From contig NC_065535.1 of NCBI RefSeq assembly GCF_932294415.1, positions 83,411,862-83,475,861 of the forward strand: a stretch of DNA of 64,000 bases, given 5' to 3'. Origin of the DNA: Quercus robur. Taxonomy: Eukaryota > Streptophyta > Magnoliopsida > Fagales > Fagaceae. The translations under genes were made by a program, and so were the position numbers. Positions 23,318-35,185 of the stretch are shown piece by piece (positions within the stretch are counted from its first letter, which is position 1; each line of letters opens with the position of its first letter). The notes under the pieces were generated by a model that had not been told where the DNA came from, made no database searches, and saw nothing but the letters and a program-made list of their open reading frames with translations.

Positions 23318-26300
23318 TGTGCTCACACCTACACAAAAAATAGTCTTATGTTGCAGTTTTTGAGTTTAGCAGTCTATATGTGGGAAAGTAGGGGTTGATT
23401 ATTAGGACCCACCTCATTTGATGTTTCAAGCTAGTTAGTTAGCTAAATTGTTAAGTTAGAAAAGGGAGAAATTTGAAGCCTTGTTCTCAGTCAGAAAAGA
23501 CTGTAAGTCAGTCAGAAATAGGGCTGAAGGAGCCATTCCATGACTTAACATTGGTGGAACACTACCTCCAATTCCCTATACATTCGATAGAGCCAAGGCT
23601 TCTCCCTCACTGATTGGATACACCGAATTGCTTGTTACCACATGCGACTGTGCATAACCAAAGAAGGCAATAAATGGCGTGTGCCCTGGTTTCCCCTGAA
23701 AATATGGAAAAATAGAAAATTAAAGCCTTCTTGCATCTCAGAAATATCATCTAGGTTGGTGTAAAAATAGTGGGTTTACCGACACATATTTCACTGGAAA
23801 GGGAATTTGAGTCTAGAAAAAACTTGAGTTTTGGGACCCTCAAAGTGATTGGGGGTGAAGGCAAAACCAGTTTATCTTTAGCGGCTGGAACTTGCTGTAT
23901 ATCTCCTTGACTAACAACTGAAATTGACCTGGTGTCTGTATTCACTTGGGCTCAATAGTTGATACATAGATGTGCTTGCATCGTGCTTATTCTGAAACAG
24001 AGCTCCTTGCAGAATTATTGGACTCAGATTTTTCTTTTTTGGTTGTGGTAATGCTCATTCTGAATTGCCTTTAATGTCCCTTTATGACTTTTCTGATCGG
24101 TGCCTTCGCTAGATAGTGGGGTTGGTTTATCAGTCTGAGCCATAAAGAAAATCCAAGTGAGGCAATAGGGTGGATCTAAATGGGTTTTAAATTTAATGTC
24201 TAACATGACCATGTTGATTCCTTGGCAATTATTTGGAGATTGAAGGTATTCTCATTTCTATTATTTTTTCAAATGTTATGCTATAAAAAAATGATTGAGG
24301 TTGAGTCTGTAACGACTATAAGATGGGGTAATATATAAATTTTAGATGAACACTTGATTAGATTGATATTCCTTATAGTATAGTGCTTGCTGAGGTTGGT
24401 AATTGAGATGGACTGTGGCTTAGAGAGGGTTATGACTTTCCATATTTATCTCATATCTCTGTTGGGCCTCTAGCTCAAATGGCACCTCATCCCTTTGTAA
24501 GTGTAATGTGGAGGTTGGGACTGTGGGTTCAAGAACCATTGGGTGCATGTGTTACCTACCAATAAAAAAAAGGGTATGTTGAGAGTGGATTACAAGTCGA
24601 TGTGAAGTAGATGCAGGAGGAGTTATATTTCCAGAGCAATTTAAAGCGCTGATCATTTCCCCCCAAGTGAGGAAAAAATATTTCTCTCCATGTTCCCCCT
24701 TTCTTCTTTCTCTTGCTCTTAAAAGAATCCTTGTCTTATGTCCAACACCACAAAAATTTGAGGTCTTGCTGTAATGTAAATTTGAAGTCCTTAAATTTTT
24801 TTCTTTAAAGTAACTTATCCCAATAAATAAATAGTTTTAATTTATTTATTTAAATTCGAACTCTTTGTGTTGTTTGAATTTGCTATCTTAATGAGTTCTT
24901 GGTCTGCTTTAGATGCTGAAGATGAAAACAGTGGGCTTTATAAAAAATTTCCATGTTAGAAATATAGAATGAATCTATAAAATTTGAAACCTTTAGAATA
25001 TAATGGAAGTCTCTAAATGCTATTAATTGTCCTTAGTGCCTTTAAGATAATATTAGGTTTCGATCTGAAGGGAAGTTCAGAATTTTCTTTTTAACTTTGT
25101 GCACATATTTTATTTACCATATTATGTTTTAGTGCCTTGGAATTTAATATATGTTGTTCATTATCATATTCTCAGAAGTTGAAAGGTGATATAACAAATG
25201 TATGAAATTTTCCAGTTGCAAGATCAAGTTGGTGCTTCGCCAGTTGAAATTGCAAGAGCATACATGGGGAACAGAGCATCAGAAATAGGCCTTGGTTCTA
25301 AAAATATAACATCAGAAGATGAAAGAGCATTACTACATGGTGATGAATCTGCTGCAAAACCATTTATACAATCACCTTCACCTAAGCCGTCTGCATGTTG
25401 GCCTGGTTCCATGGCACAAGATCAACATGGTTACTTGACCCCACAAAGTCAAAGAAGCAAATTTGGACTTCATAACTTTCCCCGAACTCCTTATTCTAGA
25501 ACTATTTTTTCGAAGTCCAAGACCAGGGTATGTATAATTGAATTACTTAATTATGCCATGATTCATTAGATGCTCTTTCCTGCATTTGGGATGACTGTTT
25601 ATGCTACTGGTATGTCATCAGATCACCCCATTACGAGGTGATAGCAATCGGGGCATGAACATTTCATCAACTCCCTTTCAGCAATCACAAACTCATTTAT
25701 TTGGACAGGTAAATTTTCATATTAGCTGTCCTAATTGCATGCCTTGATGTTGTAATCCTCCTGTGAGAATAGTTCTCTATTTTTATTTATTTATAGATTT
25801 ACTGTTATTGTTATTGTTATTATTTTGGATACCCATTGGATCTTGAACTTATTACCTCACCATTCACTTCCTTTTATGGGAGGAGCAAGTGCCATTTGAG
25901 CTAGATTTTGTAGCTGCATGGTTCTTCAAAGATTTTTATAAATTTAATTTGGCTTTTGTAGATATTTTCTTGTTGATTTTCTCTGTTAGAGGGATGAATC
26001 TGTTGATTCATTTTTGTGTATGAAATAGTGACCATATGAAATCCTTTTTTTTTTTTTCTTGACAAGTGAAATCCTAAAATTAATTCAGCACTTAAACTTC
26101 TTGTAATTGTCTTCTAAAGAACCTGGTTTGTTTACTGGTCATGTGCTCTATCGGTATACTTTGTTCTAAACATAGATGTGCTTTAGAACAGATTGTGCAT
26201 ACGTTTTTTCTTGGGGTTCCTTTGTTGGGTAGGCATCAAGTCTTTGTAGTATCGTCATACTTATTGTTGCTAAATAGTGGTACATGTCTTGGGTGAGTTG

Positions 26301-28830
26301 GCAACCAGATCAACTCAATGAGGTAAGCTGGAAGTGTCTTGTCAAATATGTTCCCGATTATGTCTGGACTCGGGAATTTGTGGGACCTAAACAGGTCCAA
26401 TTTGCCAGAAATATCTCAGTAATGATCTGAATCAGGTCCATATGTAGTCCTGCAAGTTGAGCACTCTTCTTGAGCTGACTCATCCCTTTTAGAAGGCCTA
26501 TCCATCTAGCTGCCTACCAAGGCCTTTCTACTCCAGAGTTTCTTAGTTGTTTCAGGTGCATTTTGGGACTTAATTAACTTAATCCAGCTGTTGAAATTCA
26601 GGGACAACATCCCCCATGCACGGACTTTTTTAGATGTAGGGTCTGTTTGGATACTGCTTATTGCTGAAAACTAAAAATTGAAAATATTGTAGCAAAATAA
26701 TTTTTAAATATGTAAATAATATTGTGGGACCTAGTTTTAAAGAAAAATTTGCATAAATTAATGACTTGTGGGTCCCGTGAACAGTGCACGGGACCCACAT
26801 CACAGGACCCACAAAAAAAGCTAGACGCACTATCAAAAGAATTTCAGCAACATCCAAATGCTCACGTAATATCATACTTTTTTATTTTTTTTTGAAGATA
26901 ACGTAATATCATACTTAGTTCTTTGACTATACTAGTAGGAGATTAGCAAAAGATAAGGCAGGTCACATCTTTTCTCTCGTCTTTAAAAGTTTCAAATCAG
27001 GGTATATTTTCTTCGGTCACATCTTTTCACTTGAGCCCACTGCCTGAGATGGAAACTTTTTTAGTCTTGGATAAGGCTGAACCGTTCTATTATTATACTG
27101 ATTACTCGTCTTAAGATTTTCATTCTTTGTTACAAAAATAAAAGGGTATTATTCCCTCTGAAGGAATTATGGATTGTCTGTTATTGTACTTAGCACTGTA
27201 TTTAAGTGCAAGAGATACATGCAGGTTAGCTGAATTTTGGCTGTTTTACCATTGGCATATGGGACTTTTCTCTGTTCTTGACCTTTTTTCAGCTCCTGAA
27301 TTCATAATTGCTTGAAAAAATTTATGCTGTGTTTCTTTTAGTGTCTTATAAATGTCTATGTTGCACTAATAAATATGTGGATTTGAATGATTGAAAATTA
27401 ATCATCTCTCCCCCATTGTAACTGTTGAATTATAAAAAAATTACCCGTTAGGGTGCAGACTAGTGGTTGGAGGCTTGGGATGAACTGTAGACCTAGACAT
27501 TCTGGGTTCAATCCCCATTAGTTCCCTTGAATTACCTTATACATGGTTTTGGCTGGTGGGGTTGTGCATCTGTGATTTACTCTTTAGAGGTGGGTCTAAA
27601 GGGCCCTGCCTTGGTGAGGTTCTGTGTCATAAAAAAAAAAAAAAAAGAATGATTGAAAATTTGTGTGCTGCAATTGAAGGTTTTATCAACTTGTGAAACA
27701 CTGAATGTATATGTCAAGCTTACGATACATTTCCATTTTATTTAGATTAAGCCTATGTATCCTTTACTTTATATACATCTGAGAACTAGAATATGCTAAC
27801 TTGGCAAAATTGAATTTTTGTCAACATAGATGTATGTTGAACTGATCGTTTTACTTACTCCTTGAATGCATAGGTGAAAAGGAGTGATGCTCTGGATAAT
27901 GATTATGGATCGGTGGGACCCATTCGTAGGACAAGGCATAAACCTCTTGCAAAATATTCTTCAGGAGGGTCTGCATATTTACGTGCTTCTGTAGATGGTC
28001 CTTCACAGGTGAAAAATTCTGATGCTTCTGAAGGCATCTTGTCTGCTGTCAAGAAAAATATGGAAATTGGAGGAACAAGTAGCACTTCAAAACCTCAGTC
28101 ATTATACAGTAAGCCACACAGGTCTGAGAAGGCTGTTGCTGCAGTACATCCACATACTACTGAGATGGCTAGGAAGATTTTGGAGCATATTGATAGAAAT
28201 CCACCCACTCCTAAGGATAAGACTTCAGAGTTAAAGCTAGTCGCTACATGGAAGAAACCTGAATCTTCTGTTGTAAGCAATGCCATGTCAAATGAGCGTA
28301 ATACCTTACCAAATTTAGGATATTTTGGTTCTTACAAAAGTAAAGATCAAATTGACCAGAATAATTATGCTCAAAGGAGTGAAGATAAAAGGAACTCTTA
28401 TTTTAAGGTTCCACCTCAGGACAGTACTTCTGAAGCTGCCAAGGCTGTAAATAAAGGTGGTTCAGCTTCTTCAGTGACTAGACCAGTTTTGCCTTCTATA
28501 TCTATTAGCAAGCCTGTGTCAAGATGGCCATTTACTTCCGATGCTGGTTCAGGGTTTACATTCCCGGTGTCTTCCTCTGGAGTAGAGCCACCAACGCCAA
28601 CCATTGTGCCATCACTCTCAGGCAGTGGTCTGCAGCAGAAAGAGGGACCTGCCATTCCTTCATATAGTTTTGGCTCACAAAGGTCTAATCCTGCCCTTGT
28701 ATTTTCCTTTCCTTCTACAAGCAGTGCTACCATTCATGAAGATGCTCTGGATATTAAGTTCAGCTTTGGATCTGATGAGAAGTCGCAGTTGTCTTTCAGT
28801 TCATTCGAAAAAGATGCTGTCTGCTATTAA
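20415..28830 (+). CDS. NUP1/NUP136-like nucleoporin, short form
   Basis: Plant NUP1/NUP136 is the nuclear-basket nucleoporin, a functional counterpart of animal Nup153. Seven exons (20415-20676, 21414-21460, 21611-21777, 22056-22209, 25216-25527, 25622-25708, 27874-28830) join in phase with GT..AG borders to give 661 residues. Conserved parts are a basic/proline-rich N-terminus (KLRKPPSRKPPSTPYSRP), the hydrophobic WISKLVDPAYRLISS patch (46-60) probably contacting the nuclear envelope, the EIEKLLKGKSFSR/HLMEILHSRAVD block (exons 3-4), GASPVEIARAYMG (exon 5) and a Ser-rich C-terminal exon. Only scattered FG motifs occur (FGSS, LFGQ, YFGS, FSFGSD), and the protein stops at KDAVCY. Arabidopsis NUP1 is about twice as long with a dense FG tail. 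It may be a natural short paralogue (compare At5g20200) or a truncated gene. The frame is clean, and the long introns carry SINEs, a MITE and microsatellites. Confidence 0.85.
21822..21860. repeat. (CT)n(AT)n compound microsatellite in a nucleoporin intron
   Basis: A CT run passes directly into an AT run about 45 bases after the exon-3 donor. It is a likely length-variable locus. Confidence 0.8.
23268..23314. repeat. (CT)n microsatellite, 47 bases
   Basis: Uninterrupted CT repeat in the 3-kb fourth intron of the nucleoporin gene. It makes a spurious Glu-Arg repeat frame on the minus strand. The surrounding intron (23400-24200) contains unrecognised moderately complex sequence, possibly an old insertion, without clear ends. 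Confidence 0.9.
24465..24573 (+). mobile_element. SINE-like sequence with tRNA promoter boxes
   Basis: CTCTAGCTCAAATGGCACC looks like an A-box half and GGGTTCAAGAACC a B box, followed by a short A-rich end (AATAAAAAAAAGGG). A related inverted fragment (GTGCCATTTGAGCTAG) occurs at about 25840-25906. Both are in nucleoporin introns. Confidence 0.5.
26639..26865. mobile_element. MITE-like element, GGGTCTGTTTGGATA family
   Basis: The ends GGGTCTGTTTGGATAC and, inward from the right, GTGAGCATTTGGATGT are imperfect inverted repeats. The inside has GCTGAAAACTAAAAATTG, GTAGCAAAATAATTTTTAAA and the palindrome GGTCCCGTGAACAGTGCACG. It matches the copy near 7916-8162. No clear target-site duplication was found. 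Confidence 0.6.
27385..27661 (+). mobile_element. SINE-like insertion with 15-base TSD in nucleoporin intron 6
   Basis: A perfect 15-base direct repeat GAATGATTGAAAATT flanks 27400-27646. Just before the right copy is an A16 tail. Inside, GACTAGTGGTTGGAG resembles an A box and GGGTTCAATCCCC is a near-perfect B box. About 50 bases lie between the left TSD and the tRNA-like head, so either the element has a 5' extension or the start is older sequence. Confidence 0.75.
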
Positions 28831-29670
28831 CTAAAATGATCATGTTATAGGATTTTTATTTTCCCCTTATATTCATTTCCTTTTCTTTTCTTTTCTTGGT
28901 TTCCCAGTACCTTGTACTCTAGCCATTGTTTCCTTCAGTGGGAAAGGAGTAAAAAGAGCAGTTTGAAGTGGAAAATGGCACGTTTAATTTTTTAATACCC
29001 TGGCCCATGGTGGTTCCCATTAGACCACAATTACAGGTAGAATTTAACAGGTTTGGGCAGCCCTTTTGCATTATACTGAGGTTGTAGAGGATTTGTTTCA
29101 TGAGTCATTACCTGGAATAGGAGATTGATCCGTACTGGTTAACTAGTCGGAATGGAAGATTTTGGTACGAAATTATAAACAATGGTCATTAGTCCCAAAT
29201 GGAGGTGCAATCGTTGACATTGACCTTGGATTTTTACTTGGACGCTCTAGGTTGTTCCTGAAGTCTATGATAGCCGAGAGGTCACTGTAGCTTTTATGCT
29301 TTGTTTTGATTGCATCGAAAGCGAATGAAAGCAGAAGCAAAATTGAATAGACTCTCCACTGTTTGTTTCTCTCTCTCTTGTGGAGCCCATTTAGGCCCAA
29401 AGCATCAGACAATCTGAAACAAAGCCATCTGATAAAATCCATCCCGATGTTACAAGTTTTGCCAGACCAATAATTATAAAGTATGTTTTTCATAATTGAA
29501 ACCCTTTGGATAATGGCCTATGGGGCCAAAACAGGGATGGAAAGGGATCAAGAGAAAAGAAGAGAATATTGGGCCCACCTATATATTCTTCCAAAATTTT
29601 GAAATATGTCCTTAAGTACGAGCTATTCTGATACACTTTACCAATATATGGCCAACCCAAACGGCAGTAT
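28831..29670. other. nucleoporin 3' UTR and downstream spacer
   Basis: The left part would be the 3' untranslated region. TTTTCTTTTCTTTTCTT and similar pyrimidine runs follow the stop. The overlapping short minus-strand frames show no domain. Confidence 0.4.
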
Positions 29671-30650
29671 TTTCTTTTTGATGATTCACGATTTCATTAA
29701 ACAAACAGACCACAAACATCCTTCCTTAACTCCCTCAAAATCAAAGGAGGAAAGCTTATTACAATAGACACAAGACCTATTAATAGAAGCAAGCGCATAA
29801 GCAACTCTATTTGCATCTCTCCTAACCCAACTAAATGCATAGAATTCAAAACAACGGTTAAGCTGATCTACAAAATTGTCCAACAAAGTAGAAATAAACC
29901 ATTCAACATTGGGAAAATTTTAATTCAAAGCATTGAAACAACTTTTGGCATCGCCCTCTACAATGATTATATGCAAATCCTCAGCTTGTGCTAATTGTAA
30001 GGCCCAGAGAATAGTAGCTACTTCTGTTTGCATTGGATCACAAAGTACATGCACCTTAGCCCATTTGTATCGGACCTTAGCTTCTTCATCTCGAGCCATT
30101 ACAACCAATGTTGAGAATTTATCATTGACATTAACATCAAAATCTATCTTCATTACTTTTGTTGGAGGTTTCATTGCATTTCTTGTCAAGAAACCTAGTC
30201 TTGATTATGTGCTGCAAGGTCTAAAGTTGGCATAACTTCTCTTACCCTCTTATTGATATTGTTGATGATGATAGGAATATTCACATTTTCCTTCTAGTGA
30301 GCAACAAATTTCCTGAGGTTCTAAATGGCCTCAAGAGTTATAGCCATAAGCAAGGTGCACTGTTCATAATCCTTCTTTGTCAATTGATTATGCCCCATTA
30401 CCTAAATTAGAGGATCCAAAACAAATCTTACTATGCCTTCATGGTTGAATATTGTTAATCTATTAGGTCTTATTGCCAAACTTCTTCCAAACTAGATTAC
30501 TCTTTGTTGTAGGGAATAGCAGAACAAATGAGCACAAGTTTCAGTAGTAGCATCACATAAGTAGCACTCTTTATCAAAAACTCTGATCCTTTGTTTTAAG
30601 CTATCCATTCTCGGCAATAGGTTGGAACCTTTCATTTGTTTTAAGGTAAA
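29671..30650 (-). pseudogene. 5'-truncated LINE remnant: zf-RVT and RNase H-like domains
   Basis: Read on the minus strand, the zinc-finger of plant non-LTR reverse transcriptases comes first (CYLCD...TCAHLFCYS, about 30570-30505), broken by an in-frame stop. An RNase H-like (RVT_3) domain follows in two frames: 30189-29920 with CDPMQTEVATILWALQLA and IIVEGDAKSCFNAL, then 29886-29686 with SWVRRDANRVAYALA. The end AATGAAATCGTGAATCATC plus an A-rich tail (29671-29680 complement) is typical of LINE 3' ends. The reverse transcriptase core and endonuclease are missing, and the 5' limit is uncertain. Confidence 0.75.
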
Positions 30651-30883
30651 GATTGTGTAGCTGTAGTAAACTATTGACTCACTCTATAGGCAAATTAATT
30701 GAAAATTTTCCTTTCAAATCATTTAACCATATGAAATAAGTAATAACTCTATCAGTTTGTTCTGTCCGTATGATAAGGTCTATGAAACAAATTTTTGAAG
30801 GATCTTTCAAACATATATATATATATATATATGAAGGACAATAAATAATTCTAGATATATAAGTACTTAGTTGAGTTCTAGTT

Positions 30884-31064
30884 TTGGAAAAAAATACATT
30901 ATATTTCTGTAATATGAGTCATCTTCTCATATGAGGGGTGGACCCCACAAGTGTGGGGTCTACACTCATGTAAGATTGGAAAAAAATACATTATATTTCC
31001 GTAATATGAGTTCTCTTCTCATATGAGGGTGGACCCCTAGTGTGGGGTCTACACTCATGTAAGA
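30884..31064. repeat. 92-base tandem duplication rich in palindromes
   Basis: Copies at 30884-30975 and 30976-31064 differ at a few bases. Each holds two dyads: ATATGAG...CTCATAT and GGACCCC...GGGGTC(T). A third partial echo (ATATGATATTCTTCCTCATAT) follows at about 31085-31105. Confidence 0.75.
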
Positions 31065-31308
31065 GGAGGATTTATATTACAAAAATATGATATTCTTCCT
31101 CATATCCTTGTGGTCCATTTTACATTAGGCCTCGCTTTGATTGGAAAAGGAGGCAACACGTGACACTATTTATTATCACAAAATGGAAAAAAAGAAAAAA
31201 GGAAATAAAAATAAAGCCATTTTGGAAGAGAACAAGATGCCATGGGAATCACATGTGAGCTTCCATTCTCGTATGGAAGAACTAATCCCTTTCACCAAAC
31301 AAAAGCCA

Positions 31309-31452
31309 CCCATGATCCAACCCAAGTAACGGTCCCCATCCCAAAGTTCATAAAGACATCATCAAATTGCTTATCATGGACCCATGATCCAACCCAAGTA
31401 ACGGTCCCCATCCCAAAGTTCATAAAGACATCATCAAATTGCTTATCATGGA
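31309..31452. repeat. 72-base exact tandem duplication
   Basis: The unit CATGATCCAACCCAAGTAAC...CTTATCATGGACC occurs twice with no difference, starting at 31311 and 31383. The repeated peptide in the overlapping 92- and 120-codon frames comes only from this duplication. A GA microsatellite follows at 31525-31551. Confidence 0.85.
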
Positions 31453-31839
31453 CCCACTTAGGCTTATCTTGCATTGGAGTAATAGGAAGACTAGTTTCAC
31501 CTTGTACATTCTTACCACTTCTTAGAGAGAGAGAGAGAGAGAGAGAGAGAGTCCAAAGTCCAAACTCCAAGGTGAGCGAGTGCGGAAGGGAAGGGGGGGT
31601 CTGATTCTGAATGTGGTGGGTGTGGGGAAGTCAGAGGTGAAATGACATAGAAATGTAATGAATGCTTTCACAGACATGAATTTGACGTTTCAGATTCTAA
31701 TTGTCAGAATGTGGTTCCTATTTCTGTAATCTATTGCACTGCACCTATCTATCAAGCCTATAAGCCTATAGCTACCAGCTGCCTCACCACTACAAGCCGT
31801 ATTCGCCTCCCACTGCTCCCTTCCCACGGGATTTGGATT

Positions 31840-31866
31840 CGGTGCAATATCCTAGGTATTGCACCG
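31840..31866. other. 27-base near-perfect palindrome
   Basis: CGGTGCAATA and TATTGCACCG are a perfect 10-base inverted pair separated by TCCTAGG. It may be a remnant of a foldback element or only a hairpin. No gene adjoins it, so it is not a terminator I can tie to a transcript. Confidence 0.5.
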
Positions 31867-32370
31867 GGCGTAATTACATTATACACACTCACATTAATTT
31901 TTATTACTTTTACTTTTTTTTGTTTATTTATAAATAATACTTAGAAGATTAAATTTTATATTATATATATAAACCCATTTGCCAGTTTGTAATCTACTAG
32001 CAGTGCCCACTTCAGATCTCGAAGGACGTTGAATGATTAATTTTAGGACTTTCTTCTAACTTCCTAGGTAAATATTATTTAATGTATTGTCATTTAAATA
32101 AAATATATAAATTTTCCAATTTATTATCTTTAATTGAAATTCTGGTGAAATAGATGTATTGGCTTTTTTTTAATAAAATACAAAGGGATCAGGCTTAGAT
32201 CTAGTAGTACTGGACCCGTTGAGATGATAATATGTGTCAACTTTTAAATATGTGTCACCATCTGACTGGATCCAGTGTACTGTAAGTTCAAAAATTTATT
32301 TGTTAATTTATTAAAGTGTACAGCTCAAAATGGAATAAAAAGCTAACAAATGAGGACGAATGTGAGTGTG

Positions 32371-32516
32371 TGATAAATATGAATGGTCTACCTTTCCCAA
32401 GATGAGAGTACCAAAGAAAGGGCTTTTGTGAGAGATTTTAAACGATTTTAGTATGATAAATATGAATGGTCCACCTTTTCCAAGATGAGAGTACCAATGG
32501 GAGGGCTTTTGTGAGA
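32371..32516. repeat. 83-base imperfect tandem duplication
   Basis: TGATAAATATGAATGGTC...AAGATGAGAGTACCAA...GGGCTTTTGTGAGA appears at 32371 and 32454 with a few substitutions. Confidence 0.75.
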
Positions 32517-35185
32517 CAATGAACCTGAGTGGACTTAGAGGTAGATAGCTGAAGTGGAGTGGATGATTTGAGAGGGGCGAATGTAGGCAAATTTTTTTTT
32601 TTTCCTTTTTCTTTTTGAAGATTTGGGAAAGGTATGGTAAGATAAGAAGGAGTAAAGTTCACTAAAAACTTGTGATTTTTCATTTAATGACATGACACTC
32701 TATATATCATTGCATTCATAAAATAATATTTGAATCCTGAAGCAACTCTCTTCATCTTAAATGAAATAGAGAGGATCTTGTCCTAATTGGCGTGGATAGA
32801 TATATAGAGTAGTTTAAGACTTTCAAGCATTTATGAGGAGAAGATTATAAAAGCCAACAGCACCAAGTATTTTCTTTTTGCTAGTCAAAATAATGCCACG
32901 TTGGGTTGACCATTGTTAACCTCAACATGTTATTTGCTCAGGTATTGTTAATTTGGTATCTAGTATTTGATTTTTATTATTACTTCTAAATAATTATTTT
33001 AAAAATATATATGATTTTTATTTTATCTAATAGAGATGTAGAGTATAAAAGTTTATGTCAAATTTATCCATTTTTCTTTAATTATTTTAATGATTATGTA
33101 ACATACATCATCATTACCATCGATTTTTTTAATCATATTTTCAAGGAAAAGTAAAATCATATAATCCTCGATCCGATTTTATGAAGATTAGATTCATGAA
33201 GTCGCTTCATCGATCTTATGTAGGATTCCAATTTTAACAACCTTGTGTATAGTTATAAGTAAGCATACATATTTAAGACAAAATACCATAACTTAACACT
33301 TTTATGGAATGATTGGTAAACCACAAAAAAATGATTACCTTTGAATAATATATCGTGTTTAAAATTTTTTGTCTGCAAATGTAGCATACAAATCTGGTTC
33401 TTGATTTTTCAAGTTTGTGTTTAAAACTAGTACATAAATGTTTCCTTAAAATTACTATAATTTAATTATAAATGGTTTAGACAAGAAATATATATATATA
33501 CACACTACATATATATTTATTAAATTGGCTTATTTGAATTTGAATTAGTTATGGTGTTTGCTAAAGGATCTTGTTTACCTCCAAATAAGTTTTGAGGAAA
33601 ATTCCTCTAACCTAAACTCACGATGTGATAATTTAAATTGATTTTCACGTGTATTTATAGACACATGACCTATTTAATTAGTAATTTGACTTGTTTAAAT
33701 AATTTAATGAGTCAATTAATTTAATAAATGTTGATGGTTACGTAATAAATTAGAAGAAATTTTTTCAAGCCAGTTTGAAGGAAAATTTTTTCTTTTACTA
33801 AACATCCCTTGATTGGCTTTATCTTGAAACTTATCCATTTAACCCTTTTCTCTTAGTTATTTTAAGAAACCTGCCTATATTATTATTATTATTATTATTA
33901 ATTATTTTTTAATTTTTTTATATGTGCAGATGCCAACAGCTTGGATGCCTATTAAGGTGAAGCACGCTGTGTATAAAATGCATCCAAAATGAACTTAAAA
34001 TTCTTAAGTTATTTCTTTACGCTATTGTTGATAATTAATCCATAATACCAATTTTATACCAAGTTAATTAATTAGTCCAAATTATGTTAAATGCTTGGTT
34101 GGTACGTAAAAACAAGGACAATCTATATATATATATATATATATATATAAAGCTAAAAGAAAATTCAATTAAATTTCAAATTGGAATTCAATTAGAGTCT
34201 AATTTTGCGCCACATGTTCCATCTAATTTAAGTTTTTAAATTTTTATACCAAGTGAGTTAATTTAGTGTAAAAATTAGATTTCAAATAGAGTTTAATTTT
34301 ATGCCATGTGTCTCATCTAATTTAATTTAATTAATTTTTTTTTTTTGGTGTCAAATGAGTTAATTTGGTATAGAAAATGAGGAGTCCAATATAAATAAAC
34401 CATAAAAAAATCTAATCATATATCCGACTCTATATAGTCCTATATAAATAAACCATAAAAAAACCTAATTATATATCTAACTCTATATATAAAATTAGAG
34501 GAAGAGAGAGTTTGAATGATTTTATATTTATGATTTTATTTTTGGTATAACTAAAAATAATTCAAATTTATAAGTCATTTATGTAATATACCATGACTAC
34601 GTATCATTCATTACTAACTAGGTAATATATGTGTATATATATATATATATTGTTTTTTTTTAACCAAAGTTTAGAGAAAATTTAATTAGAATCAAAATTG
34701 GAGTTTACTTTTTGTCAACTTTTCATACAAATTAAATTGTTTATATTTTTGCTGCTATTTTTTCTCTGAACTAATGAGCATATTTTTTTATACTGTTTCT
34801 ATTCAGATATTTTGTATGCGAAGATACTGAATGTAACAAATTGTAATTGAGTTAAATGATCCCATGCACCTATCCCCATTCAATTTAGGAGATACTATTT
34901 GACCAATTTATTATTTTATTTTGTGCTGTATTTAATAGAATTTCACAGATAATAATTGTGAATTGATATTGTATATGTAGTATCTAATAGTGATTTTCAA
35001 AATTATGTACGTAATAGCAATGTAATGAGAAACTTGGCATAACCAATATTATGAAAATTGCAAAGAAAAGCTACTTTAGTACTTTCAAATGTCCTGGTTG
35101 AACTATATCATATATATTTAATAACTTAAATCAACATCAATAACATCATTACAATTCATCATTTACATGCGTAAACATAAGTTAC
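32517..35185. other. AT-rich gene-free region
   Basis: No coding signal. It holds (AT)n at 34123-34149, another AT run at 34637-34650, a diverged tandem pair of about 58 bases (about 34385-34490, AATAAACCATAAAAAAA) and scattered TAATT/TTAAT low-complexity sequence. Confidence 0.5.

Noticed and set aside
23130-23336. minus-strand ORF with an Arg-Glu repeat
   Set aside because: Product of the CT microsatellite in an intron.
28416-28733. minus-strand 105-codon ORF
   Set aside because: Antisense shadow of the last nucleoporin exon.
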